The notes: a model not told the origin generated them from the sequence alone. A stretch of DNA of 64,000 bases from Hominimerdicola alba (GCF_900112155.1 NZ_FOKQ01000020.1:1-64000), one strand, 5' to 3'. Counted from the first letter of the stretch, positions 52,479 to 60,934 are shown. Made by a program: numbers and translations.

Positions 52479-53315
52479 GTGACGGTGATGTTTATGTATA
52501 GATCGGCACGTTTTCGGACGGCTATGATACTGCTGGCAGTGGCGATATCCCTGGCGGTAATGCGGCAGTTCCGCACATCTGCGGTACATTTTGTACAATC
52601 CAGTACCGCTGAAGGGGAAACCAGTCAGACATCGGGTGATAATAGCGATATATCATCTGATGATACAAAAACACCTGCGGCTGCGTCACGTGAAGAACAG
52701 GCGATCATTCCGACATCGGCTGAAAAAGCTGACGGCGTCAGATCTTATGAAGAAAGCATACATGAAAAACTGAAGCTGTTGTCAAAGGACTGCCCCGATC
52801 TCATAGGCTGGCTGTATGTTGAAGAATCTAACATAGATTATCCTGTTGTTCAGGGTAATGATAATCAGTACTATCTTCACCACGGGGCTGATGGTTTGGA
52901 AAACGAGCACGGTGCAATCTTTCTGGATAAGATCTGCAGAGCCGATTTTTCCGATGATCAGAGTATATTGTACGGACATAATATGGGGGATACTATGTTC
53001 GGTGATATACGCAAATTCAGAGATCCTGGTGAATTTGAAAAACACAGAAGCGGTCGGTTGGTGACCCTGACGGACAGCTATCGTATCGAATTTTTTGCCC
53101 TCGCCATTGTAAGTGCTTTTGATACTGTTTATGATGTTCCCGCAGATAATGTACAGTGGGTGGATATCATTCGGGAGAACAGCATATGTCTGGCTGATAC
53201 GGAACTGACCGATGAAGACAGGTACATCGCCCTATCAACCTGTTCATTCGATTATGAAAATGCACGGTTTTTGTTTGTTGGGAAACTTATAGATACACAG
53301 ATCATTGAAGAATGA
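52479..53315 (+). CDS. Second sortase, class B-like
   Basis: Up to 278 residues; the start may be the GTG at 52479 or ATGs at 52488 or 52494, and none has a strong ribosome site. One N-terminal membrane anchor (about 11-30), a low-complexity S/T/D linker (40-85), then the sortase domain (about 95-275) with H167 in LYGHNMGD, C255 in ALSTC and R263 in NARFLF. It has the compact class B layout and no C-terminal membrane helix. The probable role is attaching the finished pilus, or another substrate, to peptidoglycan, while the first sortase polymerises. Last gene of the cluster. Confidence 0.88.
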   Translation: MTVMFMYRSARFRTAMILLAVAISLAVMRQFRTSAVHFVQSSTAEGETSQTSGDNSDISSDDTKTPAAASREEQAIIPTSAEKADGVRSYEESIHEKLKLLSKDCPDLIGWLYVEESNIDYPVVQGNDNQYYLHHGADGLENEHGAIFLDKICRADFSDDQSILYGHNMGDTMFGDIRKFRDPGEFEKHRSGRLVTLTDSYRIEFFALAIVSAFDTVYDVPADNVQWVDIIRENSICLADTELTDEDRYIALSTCSFDYENARFLFVGKLIDTQIIEE

Positions 53316-53387
53316 AATATAAAAAAATCCAGAGCGGTTTGTAAACAGCCTCCAAAAAGTTATATAAACCGTCAAAAGAAAACAAAA

Positions 53388-53421
53388 GCAAAGCGGCTAA
53401 GAGAGATCTTGGCCGCTTTGC
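53388..53421 (+). terminator. Terminator of the pilus cluster
   Basis: AAAGCGGCTAAGAGA...TCTTGGCCGCTTT stem. Nearly the same as the hairpin after the esterase gene at 31098-31132. Confidence 0.7.
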
Positions 53422-53736
53422 ATATTAAGTTGATATTTCTGCCAACATAAAGCTTTGCTGATACCACGATGAAGATCTATACAGATGCCACCAAGGACTT
53501 AAAGCAAAAGTAGTTCAAAGAATTTGATCGTTTTCTTAATGACGAAGCTTCGTAAATCTTAATGTCATTTTTCATCTTTCCTTACTTTGTATTTTTAGGG
53601 GATCAGGCAGCGCGCTTGTCAGTCCTGCGGGCTATGCGCATACCTATCTCCTGGATAAGCTGTACTATAACTTTGGTCAGAGCCACACATATCCATACTA
53701 TTTCGTCATTAAAACGCTGATAACCGTGGGTTATAA
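53422..53736. other. Gene debris
   Basis: Two short remnants. On the plus strand about 53470-53553, MKIYTDATKDLKQK, a stop, then FKEFDRFLNDEAS. On the minus strand about 53603-53735, QRFNDEIVWICVALTKVIVQ followed by EIGMRIARRTDKRAA and a stop, without a start. Neither family was recognised; a mobile-element origin is likely. Confidence 0.4.
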
Positions 53737-53737
53737 C

Positions 53738-53779
53738 ATGAAAAGACAGATACTTCACACATGAGGTATCTGTCTTTTT
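53738..53779. terminator. Terminator of the phosphate operon
   Basis: AAAAGACAGATAC and GTATCTGTCTTTTT form the stem (53739-53778). The T-run works on both strands. Confidence 0.75.
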
Positions 53780-53794
53780 CTGATATTAGTACGA

Positions 53795-55549
53795 TCAGTC
53801 AGCTGCCAGCCTGTACTTCTGCCCATAAGCCGTATAGCTTTCAATAAACTGTGGTGTTCTTTCAGCTTTCAGAGCAGTCATATATTCATGGCTGAGGAGC
53901 TTTGCCTGTCCTATCTCGATAATGGCTACAGCAATATTGGAACAATGGTCGGACACTCTCTCGCAGTTGATGAGCAGATCGGAAAGGTATACACCAAGTT
54001 CCGGACTGCATTCGCCTGTACGAAGTCTGGAGATATGCTTGTCACGTATCGTGGCTGTCAGGTCGTCGATGACTTCCTCCAACGGTTCAACGGTCATAGC
54101 GATACCGGTATCCTGCTCGGAAAAAGCCTTGACGGTGATCTCGGATATTTCTGTAAGAGCTGCAAAGAGCGTAGCGAAATCGGCTTTCGCACTATCGGAG
54201 AAGCTCTGATCGTTCTGATTCATCTCAGAACCAATCTCTATCATATTAATAGCGTGGTCGCTGATACGCTCAAAATCGCTGATGCTATGAAGCAGTTCGG
54301 TAACAGTCCGGCTGTCTTCATCAGTCAGGCTGTGCGAAGATAGTTCCAGCAGAAAGTCGGAAAGCTGATCTTCCATGACATCGAGTTTCTGCTCCTTCTC
54401 CTCTACGCTCAGAACGCCCTTCTGCGTATAAGTGAACATCGCTGACAATGCTTCATGCAGTGATTCCTTTGCGATGACTGCCATTTCCTTGGTCCGCTCT
54501 CTGCACTGCGAAGCTGCAAGAGGCGGGTTTGCAAGCAGACGTTTGTCGAGAAGTACTTCTGCTTCTTTTTCTTTGGAGTCGGGTATCAGCTTTCGGGCGA
54601 GCTTTACAAGCTGATTTGAGAACGGCAGTAGCATCACCGTCGTCATTATATTGAATACGGAGTGTACCGCTGCGATCTCCACAGCGCCTATGGGCTTATC
54701 CACAAAGCTGAAATGCAATAGTCCATTCGTTCCATAAAACAATGTCAGACAAACGACGGTACCTATAATATTGAAGGACATATGTACTGCGGTCACTCTT
54801 TTGGCGTTCTTATTTACTCCGATCGAGGAAAGCAGTGCGGTCACACAGGTACCGATATTCTGTCCCATAATGATCGGGATAGCCATACGGTAGGATATCG
54901 CCCCCGTCATAGCGAGCGCCTGTAATATACCGACTGATGCCGCAGATGACTGTATTATACCTGTGAACAATGCTCCGAAAAGGACGCTGAGTATCGGGTT
55001 CTTGAATGCGATCAGCATATCGGAGAAGCCTTCGGTCTCTGCAAGCGGAGAAACTGCCTCTTTCATAAGCTCCATTCCATACATCAGCACTGCAAATCCG
55101 ACCATGATCGTGCCTATGTCCTGTCGTTTCTTTTTCTTGCTCATCATCAGCATTGCGATACCGATCAAAGCAACGATAGGCGCAAAGTTTTCGGGCTTCA
55201 GCATTGAAACGGCTATGTTGTCGCTTTTAATGCCTGCGGTACTGAGCAGCCATGCTGTCAGTGTTGTGCCGATATTTGAACCCATAATAACGCCGACAGT
55301 CTGTTCAAGCTGCATAATGCCTGAGTTGACAAGTCCCACAAGCATGACCGTCAGAGCAGATGATGACTGCACGGCGATGGTGATACCTGCACCGAGTGCC
55401 AGACTCTTAACAGGATTTGAGGTCATCTTTTTCAGCGTGCTTTCAAGCTTGCCGCCCGCTACTTTTTCAAGACTTTCCGACATAACGTGCATTCCGAAGA
55501 GAAAGAATGCCAATCCTCCACATAGAGTACATATTGAAAAAATATCCAT
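53795..55549 (-). CDS. Na/Pi cotransporter family protein with PhoU-like tail
   Basis: A 584-residue membrane protein of the NptA/PNaS family. Two copies of the family signature are seen: ITIAVQSSSALTVMLVGLV near 55-75 and GIIQSSAASVGILQAL near 195-210, with MGSNIGTTLTAWL and MGQNIGTCVTALL following. About eight to ten membrane segments end near 310. The last 200 residues (about 350-560) form the PhoU-like helical domain (SLHEALSAMFTYT, LHSISDFERISDHAINMIEI, NCERVSDHCSNIAVAI), which links transport to Pho signalling. AGGAGA lies before the ATG, nine bases after the PhoR-like gene, so the three genes form a phosphate-responsive operon. Confidence 0.92.
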   Translation of the reverse strand: MDIFSICTLCGGLAFFLFGMHVMSESLEKVAGGKLESTLKKMTSNPVKSLALGAGITIAVQSSSALTVMLVGLVNSGIMQLEQTVGVIMGSNIGTTLTAWLLSTAGIKSDNIAVSMLKPENFAPIVALIGIAMLMMSKKKKRQDIGTIMVGFAVLMYGMELMKEAVSPLAETEGFSDMLIAFKNPILSVLFGALFTGIIQSSAASVGILQALAMTGAISYRMAIPIIMGQNIGTCVTALLSSIGVNKNAKRVTAVHMSFNIIGTVVCLTLFYGTNGLLHFSFVDKPIGAVEIAAVHSVFNIMTTVMLLPFSNQLVKLARKLIPDSKEKEAEVLLDKRLLANPPLAASQCRERTKEMAVIAKESLHEALSAMFTYTQKGVLSVEEKEQKLDVMEDQLSDFLLELSSHSLTDEDSRTVTELLHSISDFERISDHAINMIEIGSEMNQNDQSFSDSAKADFATLFAALTEISEITVKAFSEQDTGIAMTVEPLEEVIDDLTATIRDKHISRLRTGECSPELGVYLSDLLINCERVSDHCSNIAVAIIEIGQAKLLSHEYMTALKAERTPQFIESYTAYGQKYRLAAD

Positions 55550-55558
55550 AATGATCTC

Positions 55559-56863
55559 CTATCTGAAATATACACTTATTGTTGTTCCGACACCCATAGT
55601 GCTTTCTACATCTATCTGCGCTCCGTGGCGGTCTGCGATGTGCTTTACGATCGACAGTCCGAGCCCTGTCCCCCCTTTTGCTCGGCTGCGGCTCTTGTCA
55701 ACACGGTAGAAACGCTCGAAAATACGGGGAATACTTTCTTTCGGCATACCGATTCCCGTATCGGCTATGATAAACCTATTGTCTTCTATCGTAATGTCGA
55801 TATTGCCGTTTTCACGATTGTACTTGATCGCATTGTCAATGAGATTGTATATAAGCTCGGTCAGCTCTGTGTGATTGCCCTTTATTGGTTTGGAAGTCCC
55901 GTGTATAGAGATACGAACGTCTTTCTTTTCAGCCTGCCCTGTGAGCCTTTCTTTGCATTCCTTTGCAACAGCGGCTATATCCACAACATCATCAAGGGAA
56001 GCCGAAGTAATCATATCGAGCTCTGACAAGCGCAGTATATCACCGATCAGTGTTTGCAGTCTTGCAGTTTCTGTTCTGATATTTCCTGCAAACTTCTTGC
56101 AATCCTCTCCCTGAGCCAAACCTGTTTCGATTAGTTCTGCATAGCCCGAAATGGAGGTCAATGGTGTTTTCAGTTCGTGAGATACATTTGCCGTGAATTC
56201 CTGCCGCATAAGCTCCTGTGAACTTCGCACAGTTTTTATCTCCTCTGCAAGTGGAATGATCTCGCTGTAGATCCCCATTTCTTCGGGCGACTTATTCTTT
56301 TCAAGCATTTCGGGTATGCGTTTGAGCGGTGCGATCAGCTTGTCCGTCAGCTTTACGGAAACAAACATAGATACAACAATTATGCAGACCGTTACAATGA
56401 GTATGATAAGTATAGAGCGTTCAAACAGCCTGAATATTGAATCTGAGCGGATAGATACACGCAGGATGTTGCCGTCATCAAGCTTTTCAGCATAGTAATA
56501 ATCCTCTGTACCGATCGTATCCGAATAGCGTGTATCACTGCCCGTTCCGTTTTCTATCGCTTGTACTATCTCAGGACGATCAAGATGATTGCTCATATTT
56601 TCCGCATCGGCATCACTTTCGTACAGGACTGTACCGTCTTTTTTAATAAGAGTGATACGGAAGTCTTCCTGAGCGAAGCATTCGAGCTCATCGGGAGAGC
56701 TTATCTTATCATAGCATTGAGCCACGATATTGCATTCATGTGTCAGATTTTCTTTGACTTCTCTATGAAAGAAGCCGTAGCAAACAACAGTGGTTATCAC
56801 AATACCTGTAATAGCCGTGATTATCCCCATATAGAACAAGCTGAATTGTATTTTTCTTTCCAT
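55559..56863 (-). CDS. PhoR-type sensor histidine kinase
   Basis: A 434-residue kinase. Start at 56863 (MERKIQFSLF, AAGGA eight bases upstream); an earlier in-frame codon at 56896 lies inside the regulator gene. TM1 (about 10-32), an extracytoplasmic sensor region (33-150), TM2 (about 152-175), a HAMP-like linker, HisKA with FTANVSHELKTPLTSISGY (H about 232), and HATPase with NLIDNAIKYNRENG, IADTGIGMP and SRSRAKGGTGLGLSIVKHI-type G2 box quoted as GGTGLGLSIVKH. It starts one base after the regulator stop, so the two are coupled. By neighbourhood with the Na/Pi transporter it is the phosphate-limitation sensor. Confidence 0.92.
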   Translation of the reverse strand: MERKIQFSLFYMGIITAITGIVITTVVCYGFFHREVKENLTHECNIVAQCYDKISSPDELECFAQEDFRITLIKKDGTVLYESDADAENMSNHLDRPEIVQAIENGTGSDTRYSDTIGTEDYYYAEKLDDGNILRVSIRSDSIFRLFERSILIILIVTVCIIVVSMFVSVKLTDKLIAPLKRIPEMLEKNKSPEEMGIYSEIIPLAEEIKTVRSSQELMRQEFTANVSHELKTPLTSISGYAELIETGLAQGEDCKKFAGNIRTETARLQTLIGDILRLSELDMITSASLDDVVDIAAVAKECKERLTGQAEKKDVRISIHGTSKPIKGNHTELTELIYNLIDNAIKYNRENGNIDITIEDNRFIIADTGIGMPKESIPRIFERFYRVDKSRSRAKGGTGLGLSIVKHIADRHGAQIDVESTMGVGTTISVYFR

Positions 56864-56864
56864 A

Positions 56865-57533
56865 TCACTCGTCCTTATCCAGCTTATAGCCAACATTTCG
56901 CACTGTCACGATATATCGGCCACATTCACCCAGCTTTGCCCTGAGAGTACGGATATGCACATCGAGAGTGCGTCCTGTGCTGTCATGCCCCCATATCCTG
57001 TCAAGTATATCGTCTCGTCTGAGAACGATCCTCGGATTTTCCATGAACATTTTCAGAAGTTCAAATTCCTTATAGGTAAGCTCTATCGTCCTGCCTTCTG
57101 TGGTAACATCTCTTGTCTTTTCAGAGATCGTCAGCTTTTCAAATGTTATCTGACCGTCTGTGTTTTTTGATGATCCACGAAGTCTCGCCTTGACACGGCT
57201 GACCATTTCCATTACCCCGAAAGGCTTGCACATATAATCGTCTGCCCCGAGGTCAAGTCCTTTCACTCGATCAAGTTCGGTATCTTTTGCGGAAATGATG
57301 ATAACAGGGATATTCTCATACACCGTATTATTACGAAGTTTTTTCAGTATCGTAAGCCCGTCATCACCGGGCAGCATTATATCCAACAGTATCAGGTCTG
57401 GTAGTCTGATTCCCAGAGCCTTGTAGAACTCCACTGAATTTTCAAAACTCATCACTTCAAAATCATTCTTCTCGAGGGCATAGCTTTCAAGTTCCCTTAT
57501 GCGTTCTTCGTCTTCAACTATATATATCAGCAT
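56865..57533 (-). CDS. PhoB-type response regulator
   Basis: A 222-residue OmpR/PhoB regulator. Start at 57533 (MLIYIVEDEE) with GAGGAGTG upstream; the frame is open to 57566 but the ribosome site lies within that stretch. Receiver: VEDEE acidic pair, LILLDIMLPGDDG with the phospho-aspartate near residue 50, IIISAKD, and the K of CKPFG. Winged helix: IELTYKEFELLKMFMENP, VLRRDDILDRIWG, RTLDVHIRTLRAKLG, VRNVGYKL. First gene of the phosphate operon; possibly autoregulated through TGTAAA repeats in its promoter. Confidence 0.94.
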   Translation of the reverse strand: MLIYIVEDEERIRELESYALEKNDFEVMSFENSVEFYKALGIRLPDLILLDIMLPGDDGLTILKKLRNNTVYENIPVIIISAKDTELDRVKGLDLGADDYMCKPFGVMEMVSRVKARLRGSSKNTDGQITFEKLTISEKTRDVTTEGRTIELTYKEFELLKMFMENPRIVLRRDDILDRIWGHDSTGRTLDVHIRTLRAKLGECGRYIVTVRNVGYKLDKDE

Positions 57534-57556
57534 TTTTTCACACTCCTCAAGTATCC

Positions 57557-57600
57557 AGTATATCATACCAATGTAAACTTGAACAGTATCAGTATGTAAA
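57557..57600 (-). promoter_or_regulatory. Promoter region with TTTACA repeats
   Basis: On the minus strand a -10 TATACT (57557-57562) has only a weak -35, but TTTACA occurs twice upstream (57572-57577 and 57595-57600), 23 bp apart. Similar TT-ACA direct repeats are the PhoP box of Bacillus, so self-activation is plausible. Confidence 0.45.
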
Positions 57601-57656
57601 GTTCAGGTTAAATTAAAAAAGCAAGTTACCGTCACTGATAACTTGCTTTGTAGTGA

Positions 57657-57869
57657 TCATTCTTCCTCGTCGCTGCACTCGTCAAGTCCGTGCATAAGCT
57701 AAATATAAACGCACTCAGCACGTTCATGTTCCTCGCCGTCCGTGGACATCATCATTTCAAGGAAATAGGCTTTCGCTTCTTCGTAGTCCGTCCAGACCTC
57801 ACGCCTGCCGTTGCATAAAGTAGTAACATTGCGTGTTCTCGGCATTGCCAATTCAGATATTTTCAACAT
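57657..57869 (-). pseudogene. Small accessory-element gene with an amber stop
   Basis: Start at 57869 (MLKISELAMPRTRNVTTL) behind GGAGGT. The frame reads NGRREVWTDYEEAKAYFLEMM, here as WTDYEEAKAYFLEMM, then GEEHERAECVYI, a TAG at 57699-57701, and goes on in frame with LMHGLDECSDEEE to a TGA at 57657. The small family I associate with clostridial mobile elements usually has Q-L at this point, so TAG is probably a CAG mutation. The truncated 56-residue form may or may not work. Function unknown. Confidence 0.6.
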
Positions 57870-57907
57870 AGCTGTGTACCTCCAAATCAATATTGTAGAT
57901 ACAGTAT

Positions 57908-58049
57908 ATACCATAATTCTTCCAGAGTCCAGCTCTGCGGAATAATTGTAACCATTCTTGTGAAGTGCGTAGCAATTTCAAACGCCGATCCGGTGCAGAG
58001 CGCACATATCGTATTTCATCGCCGTCGGGAATTATCCTGACGACGATTT
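57908..58049 (-). other. Degraded 3' part of the YqaJ gene region
   Basis: After the stop at 58050 the minus strand still shows coding-like pieces (EIRYVRSAPDRRLKLLR in a shifted frame), consistent with loss of the original C-terminus. Confidence 0.35.
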
Positions 58050-58688
58050 TCAGATTACACTCAATGCTTTAGCTGAACCATCGGGTACAGGTTCTTCACC
58101 GCCCAGGACATTTTCTTCCCAGAATCTGCGTTCCATTTCGATAATGTCTAAGATTATCTCATCGTCACGCTCAACTGTCTTATACACAAAATGATTACCG
58201 CCGATAAGAGCGGCTATGTAGGTCTTCTTCAGTCCTGTCACCGCCATATAGTGCTGTATCTGCAGCATATACTCGGGCGGTACGCCTGTGTTCCACTCGT
58301 TCTGTTTGTAGGCTGATGCTGTCTTTGCTTCAAAGATACAGTCTTCTCCGTCAACGTTGACTACACCGTCAAGGTTTGCGAACATGAATGGATAGTCGGG
58401 GTGCTGATAGATGTACTTTGGTTCAGCTACTGCTATGCCTGTTCTTTCGGTAAATTCCTGCTTTACTATGGGCTCAAGAACTGTACCAAAATGTGTACAC
58501 TCATTACCGTTTTCACAGAGCTCGGTCTGACCTGTCTTTTCCAGCCACAGCTGAAAAACCGAGCGATATGGATTTATCCCTGCGATAACAGAAACGTCCG
58601 AGCCGCCTATACCCATTGTACGGTATTTCAGCCACTCATCACGGGTCATTGCAGATGTATCTGCAAATACTTTTGCTTTCATGTTCAT
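58050..58688 (-). CDS. YqaJ-family phage recombinase/exonuclease, probably truncated
   Basis: About 212 residues of a YqaJ-type (lambda-exonuclease-like) nuclease. RTMGIGGSDVSVIAGINPY, HFGTVLEPIVKQEF (E), FANLDGVV (catalytic D) and CIFEAKTAS (ExK) are all present, so the nuclease core looks intact, as does YMLQIQHYMAVTG. The C-terminal domain found in full-length members (about 300 residues) is missing; the frame ends soon after EEPVPDG. The start at 58688 overlaps the stop of the 31-codon gene upstream (ATGA), with an in-frame alternative at 58682. Phage or integrative-element recombination function. Confidence 0.85.
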   Translation of the reverse strand: MNMKAKVFADTSAMTRDEWLKYRTMGIGGSDVSVIAGINPYRSVFQLWLEKTGQTELCENGNECTHFGTVLEPIVKQEFTERTGIAVAEPKYIYQHPDYPFMFANLDGVVNVDGEDCIFEAKTASAYKQNEWNTGVPPEYMLQIQHYMAVTGLKKTYIAALIGGNHFVYKTVERDDEIILDIIEMERRFWEENVLGGEEPVPDGSAKALSVI

Positions 58689-58780
58689 CTCACCTTCTTC
58701 TTGAGCGCATTCAGGATCAGCCTGCCTGTGACATTCAGCAGCACCGAGCTTACCAGCATCATGATACCTTTTGTTTTCAT
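58685..58780 (-). CDS. 31-residue small protein coupled to YqaJ
   Basis: ATG at 58780 behind AGGAGG. The product has one hydrophobic helix, MKTKGIMMLVSSVLLNVTGR, followed by LILNALKKKVR. Its stop overlaps the YqaJ start, so the two are translationally coupled. No family assigned; it may be a small membrane peptide or simply a leader that loads ribosomes onto the YqaJ gene. Confidence 0.6.
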   Translation of the reverse strand: MKTKGIMMLVSSVLLNVTGRLILNALKKKVR

Positions 58781-58946
58781 TAATAAAACCTCCTGTCTGT
58801 TTATTAAACCAATGGTTTACAAAAGGATAATGTATAGCTGTAAAATTCCGGTATGCGTTTTTAAAAGTGTACGGTTTATTGAACACTTAAATAACACATA
58901 ACAAACCGTTTTAAACCAACATTTTTCTTACGAAAGGAGTTTTACC

Positions 58947-59120
58947 ATGTTTGAAAAAGTACCGGATATCCTTACCCCCAGGGAGTGTATGCAGCTTCTG
59001 AAGATCGGAAAAAATTCTATGCTGAAATATCTTCATTCAGGTGAACTGGAGGGATTCAAGATCGGCAACAGATGGAGGATATACAAGTATAGTGTTATTG
59101 ATTTTGTTATGAGAAGATAG
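58947..59120 (+). CDS. Excisionase-like HTH protein
   Basis: A 57-residue MerR/Xis-type helix-turn-helix protein. ILTPRECMQLLKIGKNSMLKY forms the HTH, quoted as TPRECMQLLKIGKNSML, then the wing GFKIGNRWRIYKYSVIDF. AAAGGAG precedes the ATG. It is divergent from YqaJ, and no integrase is in the window. It probably derives from an integrative element. A fragment of a second copy is at 61046. Confidence 0.85.
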   Translation: MFEKVPDILTPRECMQLLKIGKNSMLKYLHSGELEGFKIGNRWRIYKYSVIDFVMRR

Positions 59121-59130
59121 AAGCATAAAA

Positions 59131-59177
59131 AAGTGAGATGCAGATCAATTGCATCTCGCTTTTACCACGATGTCATG
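59131..59177 (+). terminator. Hairpin element, copy 2 / terminator of the excisionase gene
   Basis: AAAGTGAGATGCA-N6-TGCATCTCGCTTTT forms the stem, followed by ACCACGATGTCA. Related to 21096-21127. Confidence 0.6.
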
Positions 59178-59464
59178 TAATTCAAATTAAATAGACAAAA
59201 AGGAGACAAGCGTATTTACGCGCTAGGATAATATCGCAACAGCATCAAAATATCCATTAATAACACAGCAGGAATTGGTGCATTTATACAAATAGAAAAA
59301 AATTTCATAAAAAGCGTTACTTTTATGCTGAAATCGGCATTAGTATATGAATGCATTCAATATTCGAGTTAGATAGAGGATTAAATTATGCGCCGACAAT
59401 TAATTGTGTTTCGTTTGTTACTTAATTAAGCTAATTTAGCATAGATTATTGTGCTTAATGACGA
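59178..59464. other. AT-rich intergenic, no gene seen
   Basis: About 290 bases, strongly AT-rich like the gene that follows. No open frame with a ribosome site. Confidence 0.45.
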
Positions 59465-59492
59465 TTGACACAATTGTAAAAAATGTTATAAT
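59465..59492 (+). promoter_or_regulatory. Sigma-A promoter of the transglutaminase-dockerin gene
   Basis: TTGACA (59465-59470), 16 bp, TATAAT (59487-59492). Confidence 0.8.
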
Positions 59493-59623
59493 CACAATCA
59501 TTGATAAACTTATTTATCAAATCATGCGCATGATAACAAACAATCTATTTAATTCGTTAAAATTTGTGTAATACACAAATTAAAACGGTTTTCAACAAAG
59601 TTTATTTAGTAGGAGAATTAAAA

Positions 59624-60934
59624 ATGAAAATGAACATGAATAAACGTATTGCAGCAACCATACTTGCTTTTTCAATGGCATCATCTGGTGCTGTACTCAA
59701 CTTACCTATCATGAATAGTGTTTCTATAACCGCCAGTGCCGCAGGTTCAGTTGACCCTGAAACATATGCTCGTGATTATGGATATACAACAAACACCTCA
59801 GGCATGTACATGTACACTAGTGGAACATGGAAATATGCTAGTAGAAACAGAAATGGCTCAGAAATTTATTTAGTAGAATCAACTTCTACAAGTTCCTCTC
59901 TGAGTATCCCATACTCTATCGACAATAAAATTGTTAAAGGTGTCAGCAAAAATCTGAAGATAGCCGGCTGTGTATCTAATGTTGATATTAACATGGGATT
60001 CATCGACAACGAGAGTTATATCAACGTATTAAGAGGTGTTCTTCCTAAATTAACAAATCTTACTTCAATAAATGGTGAGAACATTCAGTCTGTTATTGAC
60101 AGTGTGGATACAAACAATTCATCTAAGTATAAATGCATAAGAAAAGTATTCTCCACACTTAATTATGAAGACAACATAGCTATTGCATACGCTATGGAAA
60201 AATATATAAGGAACCTTGCAACGAATACAGTAAAATATTGCAGCAATGACTATGAAAAGGTTAAGGCTCTTCACGATTGGATCATCAATAACCATACATA
60301 TAAAGGAACATTGTATTCATATGGTGATTGGTGTGTTTTCATGAATCCTGATAAACAGGCTGTTTGTGACGGATTTGCACGTGCTTATGTACAACTTCTT
60401 CAATATTCCGGTTTCGAAGCATATTATGAAGGTTTTGGCAATCACGCAGCTGTTATCGTAAAGGTTTACAACGATTACTATCATGTGGATATAAGTCATG
60501 ATGTAGAATATAAAAGCCATCGATGCTTTTTGAAAGCAGACTCAAATTGGTGTCACCAAAATGGTCCGTCTTCATCTTACAAACCAAATGTAGATGAAAA
60601 AGAATTTTACACAGAAAATACACGACATATTATTCGCCGTCCTTCAAAGCTCTATACTTCTTATTTATATCAGAACTCAATATGGAACAATTTTAGTTCC
60701 TATAATACTATAAAATTCAACACTGTTTTCGGTGATCTTGACGGAGACAAAAATTTTGATAACAACGATTTAACTGCTTTAAGAAACCACTTAGCAGGTT
60801 ATTATGATTATTCTATCTTTAATTCAAACGGTCGCAAGTTTTTAGACTTTAACCACGATGGTCAAAGAAATCAAAATGATGCTTTAGATATGAAGTCTTT
60901 CCTTAAATCGGTTGTAGACTTTAATAAAAGATAA
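59624..60934 (+). CDS. Secreted transglutaminase-like protein with C-terminal dockerin
   Basis: A 436-residue exported protein. Start at 59624 (AGGAG upstream); the open frame reaches back to 59564. Signal peptide (1-40, ending ITASAAG). Transglutaminase-like core (about 185-330): KVKALHDWIINNHTY, catalytic cysteine in KQAVCDGFARAY, histidine in GNHAAVIVKV and aspartate in YHVDISHD, a complete Cys-His-Asp triad. The dockerin (about 375-436) has calcium loops DLDGDKNFDNND and DFNHDGQRNQND. This combination would place a protein-crosslinking or peptidase activity on a scaffoldin. Base composition is more AT-rich than the neighbours and it lies between excisionase relics, so recent acquisition is possible. 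Confidence 0.88.
   Translation: MKMNMNKRIAATILAFSMASSGAVLNLPIMNSVSITASAAGSVDPETYARDYGYTTNTSGMYMYTSGTWKYASRNRNGSEIYLVESTSTSSSLSIPYSIDNKIVKGVSKNLKIAGCVSNVDINMGFIDNESYINVLRGVLPKLTNLTSINGENIQSVIDSVDTNNSSKYKCIRKVFSTLNYEDNIAIAYAMEKYIRNLATNTVKYCSNDYEKVKALHDWIINNHTYKGTLYSYGDWCVFMNPDKQAVCDGFARAYVQLLQYSGFEAYYEGFGNHAAVIVKVYNDYYHVDISHDVEYKSHRCFLKADSNWCHQNGPSSSYKPNVDEKEFYTENTRHIIRRPSKLYTSYLYQNSIWNNFSSYNTIKFNTVFGDLDGDKNFDNNDLTALRNHLAGYYDYSIFNSNGRKFLDFNHDGQRNQNDALDMKSFLKSVVDFNKR

Noticed and set aside
54963-55709. 248-codon plus-strand frame over the Na/Pi transporter
   Set aside because: Low-complexity S/T/A/P-rich translation typical of antisense to a membrane protein gene.
57657-57869. Stop-codon recoding (TAG as an amino acid)
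   Set aside because: All other genes in the window end normally and no recoding signal or suppressor tRNA was seen; a point mutation is simpler.
58050-59120. An active prophage or integrative element
   Set aside because: No integrase, structural or replication genes are present; only YqaJ, excisionase-like genes and fragments remain.
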